Counted from the stretch's first letter, positions 8,560 to 22,108 are shown. The stretch is 64,000 nucleotides of DNA from Nocardioides kribbensis (GCF_015070375.1 NZ_JADCLL010000001.1:250501-314500); one strand, 5' to 3'. Notes: a model not told the origin generated them from the sequence alone. A program made the numbers and translations.

Positions 8560-9510
8560 GTGCCCGCCGCCGATCCGCTCGACGCCCCCGCCGTCGAGGT
8601 CGACGGCCTGGTGATGCGCTACGGCGACAAGACCGCCGTCGACTCCCTCTCGCTGCGCGTGCCGCGGGGCTCCGTCACCGCCGTGCTCGGCCCCAACGGC
8701 GCCGGGAAGACGACCACGCTGGAGACCTGCGAGGGCTACCGGCGGCCGCAGGCCGGCACCGTGCGGGTGCTGGGGCTCGACCCGGTGCGCGACCGACGCG
8801 AGCTGCTCCCCCGCATCGGGGTCATGCTCCAGGGCGGCGGCGCGTGGAGCGGGGTGCGGGCCATGGAGATGCTGCGCCACGTCGCGGCGCTGCACGCCCA
8901 CCCGCTCGACCCCGCGCTCCTCTCGGAGCGTCTCGGCCTCGGTGAGTGCGGGCGCACCCCCTACCGCCGCCTCTCGGGCGGTCAGCAGCAGCGTCTCGGC
9001 CTCGCGCTGGCCCTGGTCGGGCGGCCCGAGCTGGTCTTCGTCGACGAGCCGACGGCCGGCATGGACCCCGCCGTGCGTCGCTCCGTGTGGGACCTGCTGG
9101 AGGAGCTGCGCGGCGACGGCGTGACCGTCGTCCTCACCACCCACTACATGGAGGAGGCCGAGCGGCTCGCCGACCTCGTCCACATCATCGACCACGGCCG
9201 CCTCGTCGTCTCCGGCTCCCCGCTGGAGCTCACGCGGGGCGGCGCGGTCTCGACGATCCGGCTCGTGGTGACCCGCCCCTTCCCCCCGGGGGCCCCCGAG
9301 TCGCTCACCGCCGCCCTCGGTCCGGGCACCGAGGTGCGGCTGCTCGACTCCCTCAGCCTCCAGGTCACCGGGCCGGCCGACGCCTCCACGCTGGCCCGGG
9401 TGTCACGCTGGTGCGAGGACAACGCGGTGCTGCCGGAGTCGCTGACCCTCGGCACCCGCACGCTCGAGGACGTCTTCCTCGACCTCACCGGACGGGAGCT
9501 GACGCCATGA
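8560..9510 (+). CDS. ABC transporter ATP-binding protein
   Basis: This 316-residue ATPase belongs to the drug/multidrug-exporter (DrrA/CcmA-like) class. It has Walker A GPNGAGKTT near residue 44, a Q-loop in GVMLQGGGAW, signature LSGGQQQR, Walker B LVFVDEPTAGMD and the switch histidine in VVLTTHYMEEAERL. A C-terminal extension of about 90 residues follows the nucleotide-binding domain. The GTG start at 8560 is supported by the leaderless -10. It overlaps the permease gene as ATGA and heads a unit that continues into ctaA, a conserved actinobacterial arrangement; the substrate is unknown. Confidence 0.93.
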   Translation: MPAADPLDAPAVEVDGLVMRYGDKTAVDSLSLRVPRGSVTAVLGPNGAGKTTTLETCEGYRRPQAGTVRVLGLDPVRDRRELLPRIGVMLQGGGAWSGVRAMEMLRHVAALHAHPLDPALLSERLGLGECGRTPYRRLSGGQQQRLGLALALVGRPELVFVDEPTAGMDPAVRRSVWDLLEELRGDGVTVVLTTHYMEEAERLADLVHIIDHGRLVVSGSPLELTRGGAVSTIRLVVTRPFPPGAPESLTAALGPGTEVRLLDSLSLQVTGPADASTLARVSRWCEDNAVLPESLTLGTRTLEDVFLDLTGRELTP

Positions 9511-10325
9511 GCGCCACCCAGCGGGCCGTGCCCGCCGCCACGGGCACCTTCGTGCCCCGGCCGGGCGCCGCTCCCCTGGGCCGGCAGGTGCTCGCCCAGG
9601 CGCGCATGGAGGCCCGGCTCACGCTGCGCAACGGCGAGCAGCTGCTGCTGGCCGTCGTCATCCCGGTCATCGTGCTCATCGGCGGCGTCCTGGCCGCCGA
9701 CCGCGTCGGGCTGGACCTCGAGGCCACGCCCGTCGACGTGTTCACCCCCGGGGTGCTGGCGCTGGCCGTCATGTCGACCGCCTTCACCTCGCTGGCCATC
9801 GCCACCGGCTTCGAGCGGCGCTACGGCGTGATCAAGCGGCTCGGCACCTCGCCCCTGCCGCGCTCGGGCCTGCTGGCCGGCAAGGTGCTCGCCCTGCTCC
9901 TCGTCGAGGTGCTCCAGGTCGCGGTGATCGCTGCGGTCGCCCTGGCCCTCGGCTGGCGCCCCGTGCCCGGCGCCGACGGCTCCGCGCTCGGCGCCGTCAC
10001 CGGCAGCGTGCTCGCCGTGGTGCTCGGCACCGCGGCCTTCGCCTCCCTCGGCCTCTTCGTGGCCGGGGTGCTGCGGGCGGAGGCGACCCTGGCCGCCGCC
10101 AACCTCGTCTACCTGCTCCTCATGGCCGGCGGCGCCGTCGTCCTGCCCGCCTCGGCGTACGGCGGGTTCGGCGAGGTCGTCGGCTGGCTGCCCTCCGGGG
10201 CCCTCGGCGGCGCCATGCGCGACGCCCTCATCGACGGCCAGGTCGCCTGGCCGGCCCTCCTGGTGCTCGCGGCGTGGACCGTCGTCGGCACCGTCGCGAC
10301 CGCAAGGACGTTCACGTGGGAATGA
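9507..10325 (+). CDS. ABC-2 type transporter permease
   Basis: This 272-residue membrane protein is the partner of the preceding ATPase. About six hydrophobic helices are visible, including QLLLAVVIPVIVLIGGVL, LALLLVEVLQVAVIAAVALAL, SVLAVVLGTAAFASLGLFVAG and a final WPALLVLAAWTVVGTVATA. The cytoplasmic motif ATGFERRYGVIKRLGTSPL is typical of ABC-2 permeases. The ATG overlaps the ATPase stop, and its own stop overlaps the ctaA ATG, so all three genes are translationally coupled. An exporter role linked to heme A or membrane homeostasis is possible but unproven. Confidence 0.92.
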   Translation: MSATQRAVPAATGTFVPRPGAAPLGRQVLAQARMEARLTLRNGEQLLLAVVIPVIVLIGGVLAADRVGLDLEATPVDVFTPGVLALAVMSTAFTSLAIATGFERRYGVIKRLGTSPLPRSGLLAGKVLALLLVEVLQVAVIAAVALALGWRPVPGADGSALGAVTGSVLAVVLGTAAFASLGLFVAGVLRAEATLAAANLVYLLLMAGGAVVLPASAYGGFGEVVGWLPSGALGGAMRDALIDGQVAWPALLVLAAWTVVGTVATARTFTWE

Positions 10326-11260
10326 CCGAGTCCTCCGCCCGCCCCTCCGGCCTGGGGCGCTACGTGCGACCCCTGGGCTGGGCCTCGCTGGTGGCCAACG
10401 CCGTGCTGGTGGTCACCGGCGCGGCCGTGCGGCTGACGGCCTCGGGGCTGGGCTGCCCCACCTGGCCCGAGTGCTTCGAGGGGTCCTACACCCCCCACGG
10501 CGAGCTGACGCTGCACGCCGCGATCGAGTTCGGCAACCGGCTGCTGACCTTCGTGCTCGCCGCGATCGCCGTGGCGACCTTCGTGGCCGCCGTGCAGAGC
10601 GGCGACCGCCGGCTGCGCAACCTCGCACTGCTCATGGGCCTGGGCATCCCGCTGCAGGCCGTGATCGGCGGCGTCACCGTGCTGACCGGGCTCAACCCGT
10701 GGGTCGTCTCGCTGCACCTGCTGCTCTCGCTGGCCATCGTGTGCCTCTCGGTCCGGTTCCTGCAGGTCGTCGACGGGGTCGGCCCCGCCGTCCGCGGGCC
10801 CGTGGTCGCGCTGGCCTGGGCGACCTTCGCCGCGGCCTGGGCCGTGCTCTACGTCGGCACGGTCGTCACCGGGTCCGGGCCCCACGCCGGCGACCTCGAC
10901 GCGAAGCGCAACGGCCTCGACCCCGAGTCGGTCAGCCAGCTCCACGCCGACAGCGTCTTCCTGCTCCTCGGCCTCACCATCGGCCTGCTCTTCGCCGTCC
11001 ACGCCACCGGCGCGCCCCGACGCACCCGCCGTGCGGTGGCGCTGCTGCTCGTGATCGAGCTGGCGCAGGGGCTCATCGGCTTCGTGCAGTACTTCACCGA
11101 CCTGCCCGTCGTGCTCGTGGCCTTCCACGTGCTCGGCTCGGCCCTCATCGCGGCCTCCGTCACCTGGGCCCTGCTGACCGTGCGGCACCCGCACCCCGTG
11201 GCCCTCGGCGCCGACCTCGGCTCCGACGACCTGCGCGAGCCGGTCGGCTCCGGCCGCTGA
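10322..11260 (+). CDS. ctaA: heme A synthase (CtaA/COX15)
   Basis: CtaA oxidises the methyl group of heme O to give heme A for aa3-type cytochrome c oxidase. The 312-residue protein has eight predicted membrane helices. It carries the conserved TGAAVRLTASGLGCPTWPEC loop with its cysteine pair, the EFGNR motif, and heme-ligand histidine regions in SLHLLLSL, LHADSV and AFHVLGS. The ATG at 10322 overlaps the permease stop as ATGA; a GTG two codons upstream is possible. The convergent neighbour ctaB supplies its substrate. Confidence 0.95.
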   Translation: MTESSARPSGLGRYVRPLGWASLVANAVLVVTGAAVRLTASGLGCPTWPECFEGSYTPHGELTLHAAIEFGNRLLTFVLAAIAVATFVAAVQSGDRRLRNLALLMGLGIPLQAVIGGVTVLTGLNPWVVSLHLLLSLAIVCLSVRFLQVVDGVGPAVRGPVVALAWATFAAAWAVLYVGTVVTGSGPHAGDLDAKRNGLDPESVSQLHADSVFLLLGLTIGLLFAVHATGAPRRTRRAVALLLVIELAQGLIGFVQYFTDLPVVLVAFHVLGSALIAASVTWALLTVRHPHPVALGADLGSDDLREPVGSGR

Positions 11261-11310
11261 TCCTCGCGCACGACGGCCCGTCCGCCCGCCGCGGCCGTGG
11301 CGGTCGACCT

Positions 11311-11327
11311 CGTCCCGCGACGGGACG
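11311..11327. terminator. candidate bidirectional hairpin between ctaA and ctaB
   Basis: CGTCCCG and CGGGACG form a perfect 7-bp stem with a 3-nt loop in the 205-bp gap between convergent ctaA and ctaB. No U tract follows. I see nothing else in this gap. Confidence 0.35.
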
Positions 11328-11465
11328 TGGCGTGGTGCGCGCGACCGGGTGCTGGCCGGCGACGTCCGGCACGCGACGACGACCTGCGCAGTCGGCCCGC
11401 GGTGGCCTCGCAGCGGTCGACGCCTCCCGAGGGGGCCGCACCGGCGGGCCCCGGTCGGGGAGGCC

Positions 11466-12437
11466 TCAGAAGCTGAGCAGCGGGTCGAGCGCGACGGCCA
11501 CGAAGAGCAGCGAGAGGTAGAGGTTCGAGGAGTGGAACAGCCGCATCGGCTGGATCACGCTCAGGTCCTCGGTGCCGCGCGTGCGTCCCCACATGCGGTG
11601 GGCCTCGAGCAGGAAGACCGCGCCGAGCACGGCGGCCGCGGCCGGGTAGAACGGGCCCGTGCCGGCCACGGGCCACAGCAGCAGCGAGGTGGCGACCATG
11701 ACCCAGCTGTAGAGCACGATCTGGCGGCCGACCTCACGGGCCGGCTTGACCACCGGCAGCATCGGGACGTCGACGTGGGCGTAGTCCTCGCGGTAGCGCA
11801 GGGCCAGCGCCCAGGTGTGGGGCGGGGTCCAGAAGAAGACGACCATGAAGAGCACGACCGGCGTCCACGACAGCGACCCGGTCACCGCGGTCCAGCCGAT
11901 GAGGGTCGGGAAGCACCCCGCGATGCCGCCCCAGACGATGTTCTGGGTCGTGCGCCGCTTGAGCAGCATGGTGTAGCCGAAGACGTAGAACGCGATGGCG
12001 GTCACCGACAGCAGCGCCGAGAGCGCGTTGACCCCGAGGTAGAGGATCACGGTCGACAGCACGCCGAGCACGGTGCCGAACACCAGCGCCGAGCGCGGGG
12101 TCACGATGTGACGGGGCAGCGCGCGGCGGCGGGTGCGGCGCATCTGCTCGTCGATGTCGCGGTCGTAGACACAGTTGAAGACCGAGGCCGAGCCCGCCGA
12201 GAAGGTGCCGCCCAGGACGGTCCAGACGACCAGTCCCAGCTCCGGCACGCCGCGGGCGGCGTAGAACATCACCGGCACGGTGGTCAGCAGCAGCAGCTCG
12301 ATCACCCGGGGCTTGGTGAGACCGACGTACGCCGCCACCACGTCCCGCCAGGTCGCGCGGCCGTCGGGGGCCGCGCCGCCGGCGGGGTCTGCGCCCTGCT
12401 GCCCTGCGGCAGAGGCCGACTGGCCGACATGCGTCAC
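11466..12437 (-). CDS. ctaB: protoheme IX farnesyltransferase (heme O synthase)
   Basis: CtaB is a UbiA-superfamily membrane prenyltransferase that attaches farnesyl to heme B to make heme O, which CtaA then oxidises. The 323-residue protein has the first aspartate-rich motif [15 protein letters not shown] and the second region [15 protein letters not shown], with roughly nine transmembrane segments. The start is GTG at 12437, with GAGGACC just upstream. It diverges from tkt, a neighbourhood that is common in actinobacteria. Confidence 0.95.
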   Translation of the reverse strand: MTHVGQSASAAGQQGADPAGGAAPDGRATWRDVVAAYVGLTKPRVIELLLLTTVPVMFYAARGVPELGLVVWTVLGGTFSAGSASVFNCVYDRDIDEQMRRTRRRALPRHIVTPRSALVFGTVLGVLSTVILYLGVNALSALLSVTAIAFYVFGYTMLLKRRTTQNIVWGGIAGCFPTLIGWTAVTGSLSWTPVVLFMVVFFWTPPHTWALALRYREDYAHVDVPMLPVVKPAREVGRQIVLYSWVMVATSLLLWPVAGTGPFYPAAAAVLGAVFLLEAHRMWGRTRGTEDLSVIQPMRLFHSSNLYLSLLFVAVALDPLLSF

Positions 12438-12631
12438 GGAGGTCCTCGGGGTGGGTGGGGGCGCTCGGGGCGGAGGGCCGACGGGCCACGGTCCACCAGC
12501 GCTGGTGCCGGTAGGAGTCTACCGCCGGGGGTGAGTAGGCTCGGAATCGCCTGCGCGACCTCGCTGTTGAGGCACGTGTCGACCCGCTCCTCGCGGTGTC
12601 GGCGCCCCCGAATCCCGCCGGAAGGACCCTT

Positions 12632-14737
<2,106 letters not shown>

Positions 14738-14827
14738 GCGCGCGAGCGCCCACCCCGCACCCGACCACCCGGCAGCAGCCGGCCCCACCCGGCACCGCCC
14801 GGCCCCACCCAGCACAGGGAGAAACCC

Positions 14828-15934
14828 ATGAGTGATCGTCTGAAGGCCCTCGCCGACGCGGGGGTGTCCATCTGGCTCGACGACCTGTCGCGCGAGCGCA
14901 TCGAGAGCGGCAACCTGGCCGAGCTGGTCAAGGAGAGCTCGGTGGTAGGCGTGACCACCAACCCGACCATCTTCGCCGGCGCGATCGCCGACGGCGAGCG
15001 CTACGACGAGCAGGTCCGCGGGCTCGTCGCTGCGGGCCACGACGTCGACAAGGTCATCTTCGAGCTCACGACCGAGGACGTCCGCAACGCCTGCGACGTG
15101 CTCGCCCCCGTGGCCGACGAGTCCGGTGCCGACGGTCGGGTCTCCATCGAGGTGGAGCCCGACCTCGCCAACGACACCGCCGGCACCATCGCCTCGGCCC
15201 AGGCCCTCTGGGCCGCGGTCGACAGGCCCAACGCCCTCATCAAGATCCCCGCCACCAAGGAGGGCCTGCCGGCCATCACCGCCGTGGTCGCCCAGGGCAT
15301 CAGCGTCAACGTCACCCTGATCTTCGGCGAGCAGCGCTACCGCGAGGTCATGGACGCCTACCTCAGCGGGCTCGAGCAGGCCCGCGACGCGGGCCTGGAC
15401 CTGTCGGGCATCCAGTCGGTCGCCTCGTTCTTCGTCTCCCGCGTCGACGGCGAGGTCGACAAGCGGCTCGAGGCCATCGGCACCGACGAGGCCCTCGCGC
15501 TGCGCGGCCGCGCCGCCGTGGCCAACGCGCGCCTGGCCTACGCCGCCTTCGAGGAGGTGCACGCCAGCGACCGCTGGAAGCAGCTGGCCGACGCGGGCGC
15601 CACCGTGCAGCGCCCGCTGTGGGCCTCCACGGGCGTCAAGAACCCCGACTACCCCGACACCCTCTACGTCACCGACCTCGTGGTCGCCGGCACCGTCAAC
15701 ACCATGCCGGAGAAGACCATGCAGGCCTTCGCCGACCACGGCGAGGTCGAGGGCGACAAGGTCAGCGGCCGCAGGGCCGAGGCCGAGCAGGTCTTCGCCT
15801 CGCTGGCCTCGGTCGGGATCGACTTCGAGGACGTCCTCGTCGTGCTCGAGCACGAGGGCGTCGACAAGTTCAAGAAGTCGTGGACCGAGCTGGTCGAGAC
15901 CGTGAAGGGCCAGATGCAGCAGGCCGCGAAGTGA
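14828..15934 (+). CDS. tal: transaldolase
   Basis: Transaldolase transfers the dihydroxyacetone unit between sugar phosphates. This 368-residue protein is of the longer actinobacterial type. K139 in [11 protein letters not shown] is the Schiff-base lysine. The region [15 protein letters not shown] and the [13 protein letters not shown] block are family landmarks. GGGAG lies about 7 nt before the ATG. A 90-bp spacer with short C-rich direct repeats separates it from tkt, and its stop overlaps the pgi GTG. Confidence 0.97.
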   Translation: MSDRLKALADAGVSIWLDDLSRERIESGNLAELVKESSVVGVTTNPTIFAGAIADGERYDEQVRGLVAAGHDVDKVIFELTTEDVRNACDVLAPVADESGADGRVSIEVEPDLANDTAGTIASAQALWAAVDRPNALIKIPATKEGLPAITAVVAQGISVNVTLIFGEQRYREVMDAYLSGLEQARDAGLDLSGIQSVASFFVSRVDGEVDKRLEAIGTDEALALRGRAAVANARLAYAAFEEVHASDRWKQLADAGATVQRPLWASTGVKNPDYPDTLYVTDLVVAGTVNTMPEKTMQAFADHGEVEGDKVSGRRAEAEQVFASLASVGIDFEDVLVVLEHEGVDKFKKSWTELVETVKGQMQQAAK

Positions 15935-17574
15935 CGGCCTGGAGCGCCACCGAGGGTGAAGGCTTCTCGCTCTCCTTCGGCTACCGCGACGAGCGGGCCT
16001 ACGCCGACCTCGTGCAGCAGCTGGTGACCGACCGGGTCGCCTCCGGCATCGCTGCGCGCGACCGGACCCTGTGGGGCCCGGCCGCCGAGGACGAGGCCGG
16101 CAAGCGGCTCGCCTGGGTCTCGCTGTCCACCGAGTCGCGGGGCCTGGTCGACGACATCGCCGCGCTCCAGGTCGAGCACCGCGAGGCCGGGCTCTCCCGG
16201 GTCGTGCTGTGCGGCATGGGCGGCTCCTCGCTGGCCCCCGAGGTCATCTGCGGCGAGGCCGGCGTCGAGCTGGTCGTCCTGGACTCCTCCGACCCCGACT
16301 TCGTGCGCGCCGCGCTCGAGGACCGGCTCGCCGAGACCGTGGTCGTGGTGTCGTCGAAGTCCGGCGGCACGGTGGAGACCGACAGCCAGCGCCGCGCCTT
16401 CGAGAAGGCCTTCGCCGACGCCGGGATCGACCCGGCCACGCGGATCGTGGTCGTGACCGACCCCGGCTCGCCCCTGGAGGAGTCGGCGCGCGACGCGGGC
16501 TACCGCGTGTTCCTGGCCGACCCCGAGGTAGGCGGGCGCTACTCCGCGCTCACGGCCTTCGGTCTCGTGCCCAGCGGCCTGGCCGGCGCCGACATCGCGC
16601 GGCTGCTCGACCAGGCCGAGGCGGTGCGCCCGGCGCTGGAGGCCGACGGGGTCGACAACCCCGGCCTGCGGCTCGGCGCGCTGCTCGGTGCGGCCAACCT
16701 CGCGGGGGCCGACAAGCTGGTGCTGGCCGACGCGGGGTCGACGTACCCCGGCTTCGGCGACTGGGCCGAGCAGCTCGTGGCCGAGTCGACGGGCAAGGAC
16801 GGCAAGGGCATCCTCCCGGTCGTCGTGGGCTCCGTCGCGGCGCCGAACTTCTCGCCCTCCAGCGCCGACGAGGTGCTCGTGACCTTCGGTCCCGACGCCG
16901 CGGCGGCCGAGGCCGCCCGACCGGCCTCCGGCTGGGGCGCCCACGTCGACGCCGGTCTCGGCGCGCAGATGCTGCTGTGGGAGTACGCCACCGCCGTCGC
17001 CGGACGCGTCATCGGCATCAACCCCTTCGACCAGCCCGACGTGGAGAGCGCCAAGGCCGCGGCCCGCGAGATGCTCGACGGCGGGGGGGCCTCCCCCACG
17101 CCGGTCTTCGTCGACGGGCCCGTGTCGGTCTACGCCAGCGAGGGCTGGCTGCCCGAGGGCACGACGACCGTGGCGGGCGCCGTGGAGGCGCTGCTGGGAC
17201 ACCTCGACGGCGAGCACGGCTACGTCGCGGTCCAGGCCTACCTCGACCGCCACCGCGACGCCGCCCTCGCCGACGTGCGCGACGCGCTGGCCGAGCGCAC
17301 CGGCCGGCCGGTGACCTTCGGGTGGGGCCCGCGCTTCCTGCACTCGACCGGGCAGTACCACAAGGGCGGACCTGACACCGGCGTCTACGTCCAGGTCACC
17401 GGCGACCCCGTCGCCGACCTGGCGGTGCCGGACCGGCCCTTCACGTTCCACGAGTTCCTCACCGCCCAGGCCGTCGGCGACGGCAGCGTGCTGGCCGACA
17501 AGGGGCGCCCGGTGCTGCGCCTGCACGTGACGGGCCCCGGGGAGCTGGGCGCGGTCAGCGGAGCCCTGCGGTGA
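15931..17574 (+). CDS. pgi: glucose-6-phosphate isomerase
   Basis: Pgi interconverts glucose 6-phosphate and fructose 6-phosphate and links glycolysis with the pentose phosphate pathway. The 547-residue protein has SIS-type sugar-phosphate binding motifs: [29 protein letters not shown] and a later [15 protein letters not shown]. It belongs to the actinobacterial form found in tkt-tal operons rather than the classic eukaryote-like form. The GTG at 15931 overlaps the tal stop (GTGA), and its stop overlaps the pgl GTG in the same way, so translation is coupled throughout. Confidence 0.93.
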   Translation: MTAWSATEGEGFSLSFGYRDERAYADLVQQLVTDRVASGIAARDRTLWGPAAEDEAGKRLAWVSLSTESRGLVDDIAALQVEHREAGLSRVVLCGMGGSSLAPEVICGEAGVELVVLDSSDPDFVRAALEDRLAETVVVVSSKSGGTVETDSQRRAFEKAFADAGIDPATRIVVVTDPGSPLEESARDAGYRVFLADPEVGGRYSALTAFGLVPSGLAGADIARLLDQAEAVRPALEADGVDNPGLRLGALLGAANLAGADKLVLADAGSTYPGFGDWAEQLVAESTGKDGKGILPVVVGSVAAPNFSPSSADEVLVTFGPDAAAAEAARPASGWGAHVDAGLGAQMLLWEYATAVAGRVIGINPFDQPDVESAKAAAREMLDGGGASPTPVFVDGPVSVYASEGWLPEGTTTVAGAVEALLGHLDGEHGYVAVQAYLDRHRDAALADVRDALAERTGRPVTFGWGPRFLHSTGQYHKGGPDTGVYVQVTGDPVADLAVPDRPFTFHEFLTAQAVGDGSVLADKGRPVLRLHVTGPGELGAVSGALR

Positions 17575-18299
17575 GCACCGAGCCGCGGGTCGAGGTGCAC
17601 GACGACCCCCGGGTCCTCGCCACCGCCGTGGCCGGCGAGCTGCTGGGCCGTCTGGCCGACGCCCAGCGGGCCGGCCGGGTGCCGCAGGTCGTGCTGACCG
17701 GCGGCACCATCGCCGGGCACGTGCACGAGGCGGTGGCCCAGCTGGCGCCGGCGTCCGAGGTCGACTGGTCCCGGGTCGTGCTGTGGTGGGGCGACGAGCG
17801 CTTCGTGGCCCCCGACTCCGAGGAGCGCAACGCGGGCGCCGCACGCCGCGCCTTCGTCGACGCGGTGGGGGTGCCCGAGGAGCAGGTGCACGAGATGCCC
17901 TCGACGGCCGACGCCGACGACGTCGAGGCCGCCGCCGAGGCCTACGCCGCGACCTTCGCCGCGCACGGCGCCGACGAGCTCGAGGTGGTCATGCTCGGCA
18001 TGGGCCCCGACGGGCACGTCGCCTCGCTCTTCCCGGGCCAGGCCGCGCTCGCGGTCGAGGACCGCGACGTCGTGGCCGTCCCCGACTCCCCCAAGCCGCC
18101 GCCCCAGCGGGTCTCGCTCACCTTCCCGGCCCTGCGCCGTGCCCGCGCGGTGTGGTTCCTGGTGAGCGGCGAGGCCAAGGCCGGCGCCGTGGCGCAGGCC
18201 CTCGGCGACGCAGCCGTGGAGCAGATCCCCGCCGTCGGGGTCTCCGGACGCGAGGAGACCACCTGGTTCCTCGACCGCGAGGCCGCCTCCGCGGTCTGA
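17571..18299 (+). CDS. pgl: 6-phosphogluconolactonase
   Basis: Pgl (DevB type) hydrolyses 6-phosphogluconolactone, the product of glucose-6-phosphate dehydrogenase. The 242-residue protein has QVVLTGGTIAGHVHEAV, WWGDERFVAPDSEERN and MLGMGPDGHVASLFPG, the last being the signature loop. It starts with GTG overlapping the pgi stop. The genes that would make its substrate, zwf and opcA, are absent from the pgi-pgl junction where related actinobacteria often carry them. A strong hairpin follows the gene. Confidence 0.95.
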   Translation: MSTEPRVEVHDDPRVLATAVAGELLGRLADAQRAGRVPQVVLTGGTIAGHVHEAVAQLAPASEVDWSRVVLWWGDERFVAPDSEERNAGAARRAFVDAVGVPEEQVHEMPSTADADDVEAAAEAYAATFAAHGADELEVVMLGMGPDGHVASLFPGQAALAVEDRDVVAVPDSPKPPPQRVSLTFPALRRARAVWFLVSGEAKAGAVAQALGDAAVEQIPAVGVSGREETTWFLDREAASAV

Positions 18300-18330
18300 G
18301 CCGGCGCGTGCGACCGAGGCACGCGACGCA

Positions 18331-18371
18331 CGCGAGGCCGGCCGCTCCCCTCGGGAGCGGCCGGCCTCGTG
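18331..18371. terminator. strong bidirectional terminator hairpin
   Basis: A 16-bp perfect stem pairs 18334-18349 with 18353-18368 around a 3-nt loop, and outer pairs extend it to about 19 bp. It lies between the convergent ends of pgl and rbpA, as expected for an I-shaped actinobacterial terminator without a U tract. Confidence 0.85.
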
Positions 18372-18396
18372 GTCTGCGTGGGCCCGTGGCGCGGGC

Positions 18397-18756
18397 TCAG
18401 AAGATCAGGTCGCCCGACTTGCGGCGGCGGCGCAGCAGCGAGAGCGCCTCGTCGAGGATGTCGGCGGCCTCCTGGTCGGAGCGCCGCTCCTTCACGTAGG
18501 CCAGGTGGGTCTTGTAGGGCTCGATCTTGGTCGCCGGCGGAGCGTTCTCGGAGTCGCGCCCGGCGGGCAGACCGCACTTGGGGCAGTCCCAGGAGTCGGG
18601 CACCGTCGCCTCGACCGAGAAGGTCACGACCGAGCTGTGGGCGTGGGAGCAGAAGTACGTCACCGCCTGTCGCGGCGCCGCCTCACCCCGCTCGGCCTCA
18701 CCCATCGGGCCGGCGCCGACCCGGCTGCCACGAATAGCGTTCCCTGCTCCAGCCAT
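18397..18756 (-). CDS. rbpA: RNA polymerase-binding protein RbpA
   Basis: RbpA binds the primary sigma factor and core RNA polymerase and stabilises open complexes; it is characteristic of Actinobacteria. The 119-residue product has the N-terminal tail, the zinc-ribbon-like core with YFCSHAHSS and WDCPKCGLPAGRD cysteines, the basic linker and the sigma-interacting C-terminal helix HLAYVKERRSDQEAADILDE. The ATG at 18756 has GAGGAG 7 nt upstream. It sits just downstream of secG on the same strand. Confidence 0.96.
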   Translation of the reverse strand: MAGAGNAIRGSRVGAGPMGEAERGEAAPRQAVTYFCSHAHSSVVTFSVEATVPDSWDCPKCGLPAGRDSENAPPATKIEPYKTHLAYVKERRSDQEAADILDEALSLLRRRRKSGDLIF

Positions 18757-18780
18757 GTGCGGTCTCCTCAGCTCTCGGGG

Positions 18781-19017
18781 TCAGGCCTGGTAGGCCAGCA
18801 GCAGGCCCAGGGCGATCACGGTGGCGAACCAGATGATGCCGATGCCGACCGTCAGCCGGTCGAGGTTGCGCTCGGCGACCGACGAGCCCCCCAGCGAGCT
18901 GGAGACGCCGCCGCCGAACATGTCGGACATGCCGCCTCCGCGGCCCTTGTGCAGCAGGACGAGCAGGATCATCAGCGCGCTCGTGATGACCAGGACGATG
19001 GTGAAGACTAGATCCAC
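18781..19017 (-). CDS. secG: preprotein translocase subunit SecG
   Basis: SecG is the small non-essential subunit of the SecYEG protein-conducting channel. The 78-residue protein has two membrane helices (FTIVLVITSALMILLVLLHKG and LTVGIGIIWFATVIALGLLL) around the glycine-rich GRGGGMSDMFGGGVSSSLGG loop. The start is GTG at 19017, with a TAGGAT hexamer 8 nt upstream that may give it its own promoter. Position after tpiA is the usual actinobacterial context. Confidence 0.95.
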   Translation of the reverse strand: MDLVFTIVLVITSALMILLVLLHKGRGGGMSDMFGGGVSSSLGGSSVAERNLDRLTVGIGIIWFATVIALGLLLAYQA

Positions 19018-19025
19018 AGTCGGGA

Positions 19026-19031
19026 ATCCTA
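19026..19031 (-). promoter_or_regulatory. -10-like TAGGAT upstream of secG
   Basis: TAGGAT on the minus strand is 8 nt from the secG GTG and lies in the 30-bp gap after tpiA. It may allow secG expression independent of the glycolytic operon. Confidence 0.4.
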
Positions 19032-19047
19032 CGTCACGCGAGCCGGG

Positions 19048-19842
19048 TCACAGGACCGGCATGTCGGAGAAGCGGCAGATGCCGCTGAACTCATCGACCT
19101 GCAGGCTCGCGCCGCCCACGAGGGCGCCGTCGACGTCGTCCTTGGCCATGATCCCCGCGACGTTGCCGGCCTTGACCGAGCCGCCGTAGAGCACCCGCAG
19201 ACCGTCGGCCGCGGCGTCGCCGTGGACCTCGCGCACCCGGGCCCGGATCGCCCCGCAGACCTCCTGGGCGTCCTCGGGGGTGGCGACCTCGCCGGTGCCG
19301 ATGGCCCAGACCGGCTCGTAGGCCACGACCAGCCCGGCGACCTGCTCGGCGGTGAAGCCCGCGAGCGAGCCGTCGACCTGGGCGAGGGTGTGCGCGACGT
19401 GCTCCCCGGCGCGACGCACCTCGAGGCCCTCGCCCACGCACACGATCGGGACCATGCCGGCGGCGTGCGCCTTGTGGGCCTTGGTGTTGACCACGGCGTC
19501 GGTCTCGCCGTGGTGCTCGCGGCGCTCGGAGTGCCCCACGACGACGTAGGAGCAGCCGAGCTTGGCCAGCATCGCGGCCGAGATCTCACCGGTGAAGGCG
19601 CCGGAGTCCTGGGTGGAGACGTCCTGGGCGCCGTAGCGCACGGAGAGGCGGTCGCCGTCGACCAGGGTCTGGACCGAGCGCAGGTCGGTGAAGGGCGGCA
19701 CCACGACGACCTCGACCTCGCCGAAGTCGTGGCGCTTGTCCTGCAGCGTCCAGGCCAGCTTCTGGACCAGCACTACCGCTTCCTGGTGGTTGAGGTTCAT
19801 CTTCCAGTTGCCCGCCATGAGCGGGGTGCGTGTCGTGGGCAC
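19048..19842 (-). CDS. tpiA: triosephosphate isomerase
   Basis: TpiA interconverts dihydroxyacetone phosphate and glyceraldehyde 3-phosphate in glycolysis. In the 264-residue TIM barrel, N12 and K14 (GNWKMN), H104 (VVGHSERR) and E176 ([11 protein letters not shown]) are the catalytic residues. The phosphate loop [10 protein letters not shown] is intact. The GTG at 19842 lies 3 nt after the pgk stop. Order gap-pgk-tpiA-secG on the minus strand is the standard actinobacterial glycolytic operon. Confidence 0.97.
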   Translation of the reverse strand: MPTTRTPLMAGNWKMNLNHQEAVVLVQKLAWTLQDKRHDFGEVEVVVVPPFTDLRSVQTLVDGDRLSVRYGAQDVSTQDSGAFTGEISAAMLAKLGCSYVVVGHSERREHHGETDAVVNTKAHKAHAAGMVPIVCVGEGLEVRRAGEHVAHTLAQVDGSLAGFTAEQVAGLVVAYEPVWAIGTGEVATPEDAQEVCGAIRARVREVHGDAAADGLRVLYGGSVKAGNVAGIMAKDDVDGALVGGASLQVDEFSGICRFSDMPVL

Positions 19843-19845
19843 GGT

Positions 19846-21057
19846 TCAGTCCTCCAGGACGTCGATGCCGGGGAGCGTCTTGCCCTCGAGGTACTCGAGG
19901 CTCGCGCCACCGCCGGTGGAGATGTGGCCGAAGGCCGACTCGTCGAAGCCGAGGGTGCGCACCGCCGCGGCGGAGTCACCCCCGCCGACCACCGAGAGGC
20001 CCTCGACCTCGGTCAGTGCCTGGGCGACCGCGCGTGTGCCGTCGGAGAACTCCGCGACCTCGAAGACGCCCATCGGGCCGTTCCAGAACACGGTGCGCGC
20101 CCCGGAGAGCGCCGCCGCGAAGTCGGCCGCCGAGGCGGGGCCGATGTCGAGGCCCAGGCAGTCGGCCGGGATCGCCGTGGCGGCGACCACCCTGGGCTGC
20201 GGGGTGGCCTCGCCGGTCGGGAAGGTCGTGTCGACCACGATGTCACCGGGCAGGAGGATCTCCACGCCCGACTCCGCGGCCCGCGCGAGGTACTCCCGGC
20301 AGGTGTCGAGCTGGTCCTGCTCCAGCAGGCTCTTGCCGACCTCGTGGCCCTGGGCCGCGAGGAAGGTGAAGACCATGCCGCCGCCGATGAGGAGCTTGTC
20401 GGCCTTGCCCAGCAGGTTGTCGATCACCCCGAGCTTGTCGGAGACCTTGGAGCCGCCGAGCACCACGACGTAGGGGCGCTCCGGGGTGTCGGTGAGCCGG
20501 CGCAGCACGTCGATCTCGGTGGCGACCAGGTCACCCATCGCGTGGGGCAGCAGCTGGGCGACGTCGTAGACGCTGGCCTGCTTGCGGTGCACCACACCGA
20601 ACCCGTCGGAGACGAAGGCGTCGGCGAGCCCGGCGAGCTGCTCGGCGAACTCCCGCCGCTCGGCGTCGTCCTTGCTGGTCTCGCCGGCGTTGAACCGCAC
20701 GTTCTCCAGCAGGGCGACCTCGCCGTCCTCGAGCCCGGCCACGGTGGAGCGGGCGCTCTCACCGACGGTGTCGGTGGCGAAGGCGACGTCGGCGCCGAGC
20801 AGCTCGCCGAGCCGCTCGGCCACCGGGGCCAGCGAGTAGCGCTGCTCGGGGGCACCCTTCGGGCGGCCGAGGTGCGCGGTCACCACCACCCGCGCGCCGG
20901 CCTCGGCCAGCGAGCGGATGGTGGGGACGCTGGCACGGATGCGGCCGTCGTCGGTGATGCGCTGCTGGTCGGCGTCGCCCTCGAGCGGGACGTTGAGGTC
21001 GGAGCGGACCAGGACCCGCTTGCCCCGCAGGTCACCGAGGGAGGAGAGGTCGCTCAC
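19846..21057 (-). CDS. pgk: phosphoglycerate kinase
   Basis: Pgk transfers the acyl phosphate of 1,3-bisphosphoglycerate to ADP. The 403-residue protein has the substrate motif [14 protein letters not shown], the basic-patch region [35 protein letters not shown] and the nucleotide loop [13 protein letters not shown]. The GTG start at 21057 is one base beyond the gap stop. No anomalies are seen. Confidence 0.97.
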   Translation of the reverse strand: MSDLSSLGDLRGKRVLVRSDLNVPLEGDADQQRITDDGRIRASVPTIRSLAEAGARVVVTAHLGRPKGAPEQRYSLAPVAERLGELLGADVAFATDTVGESARSTVAGLEDGEVALLENVRFNAGETSKDDAERREFAEQLAGLADAFVSDGFGVVHRKQASVYDVAQLLPHAMGDLVATEIDVLRRLTDTPERPYVVVLGGSKVSDKLGVIDNLLGKADKLLIGGGMVFTFLAAQGHEVGKSLLEQDQLDTCREYLARAAESGVEILLPGDIVVDTTFPTGEATPQPRVVAATAIPADCLGLDIGPASAADFAAALSGARTVFWNGPMGVFEVAEFSDGTRAVAQALTEVEGLSVVGGGDSAAAVRTLGFDESAFGHISTGGGASLEYLEGKTLPGIDVLED

Positions 21058-21058
21058 G

Positions 21059-22108
<1,050 letters not shown>

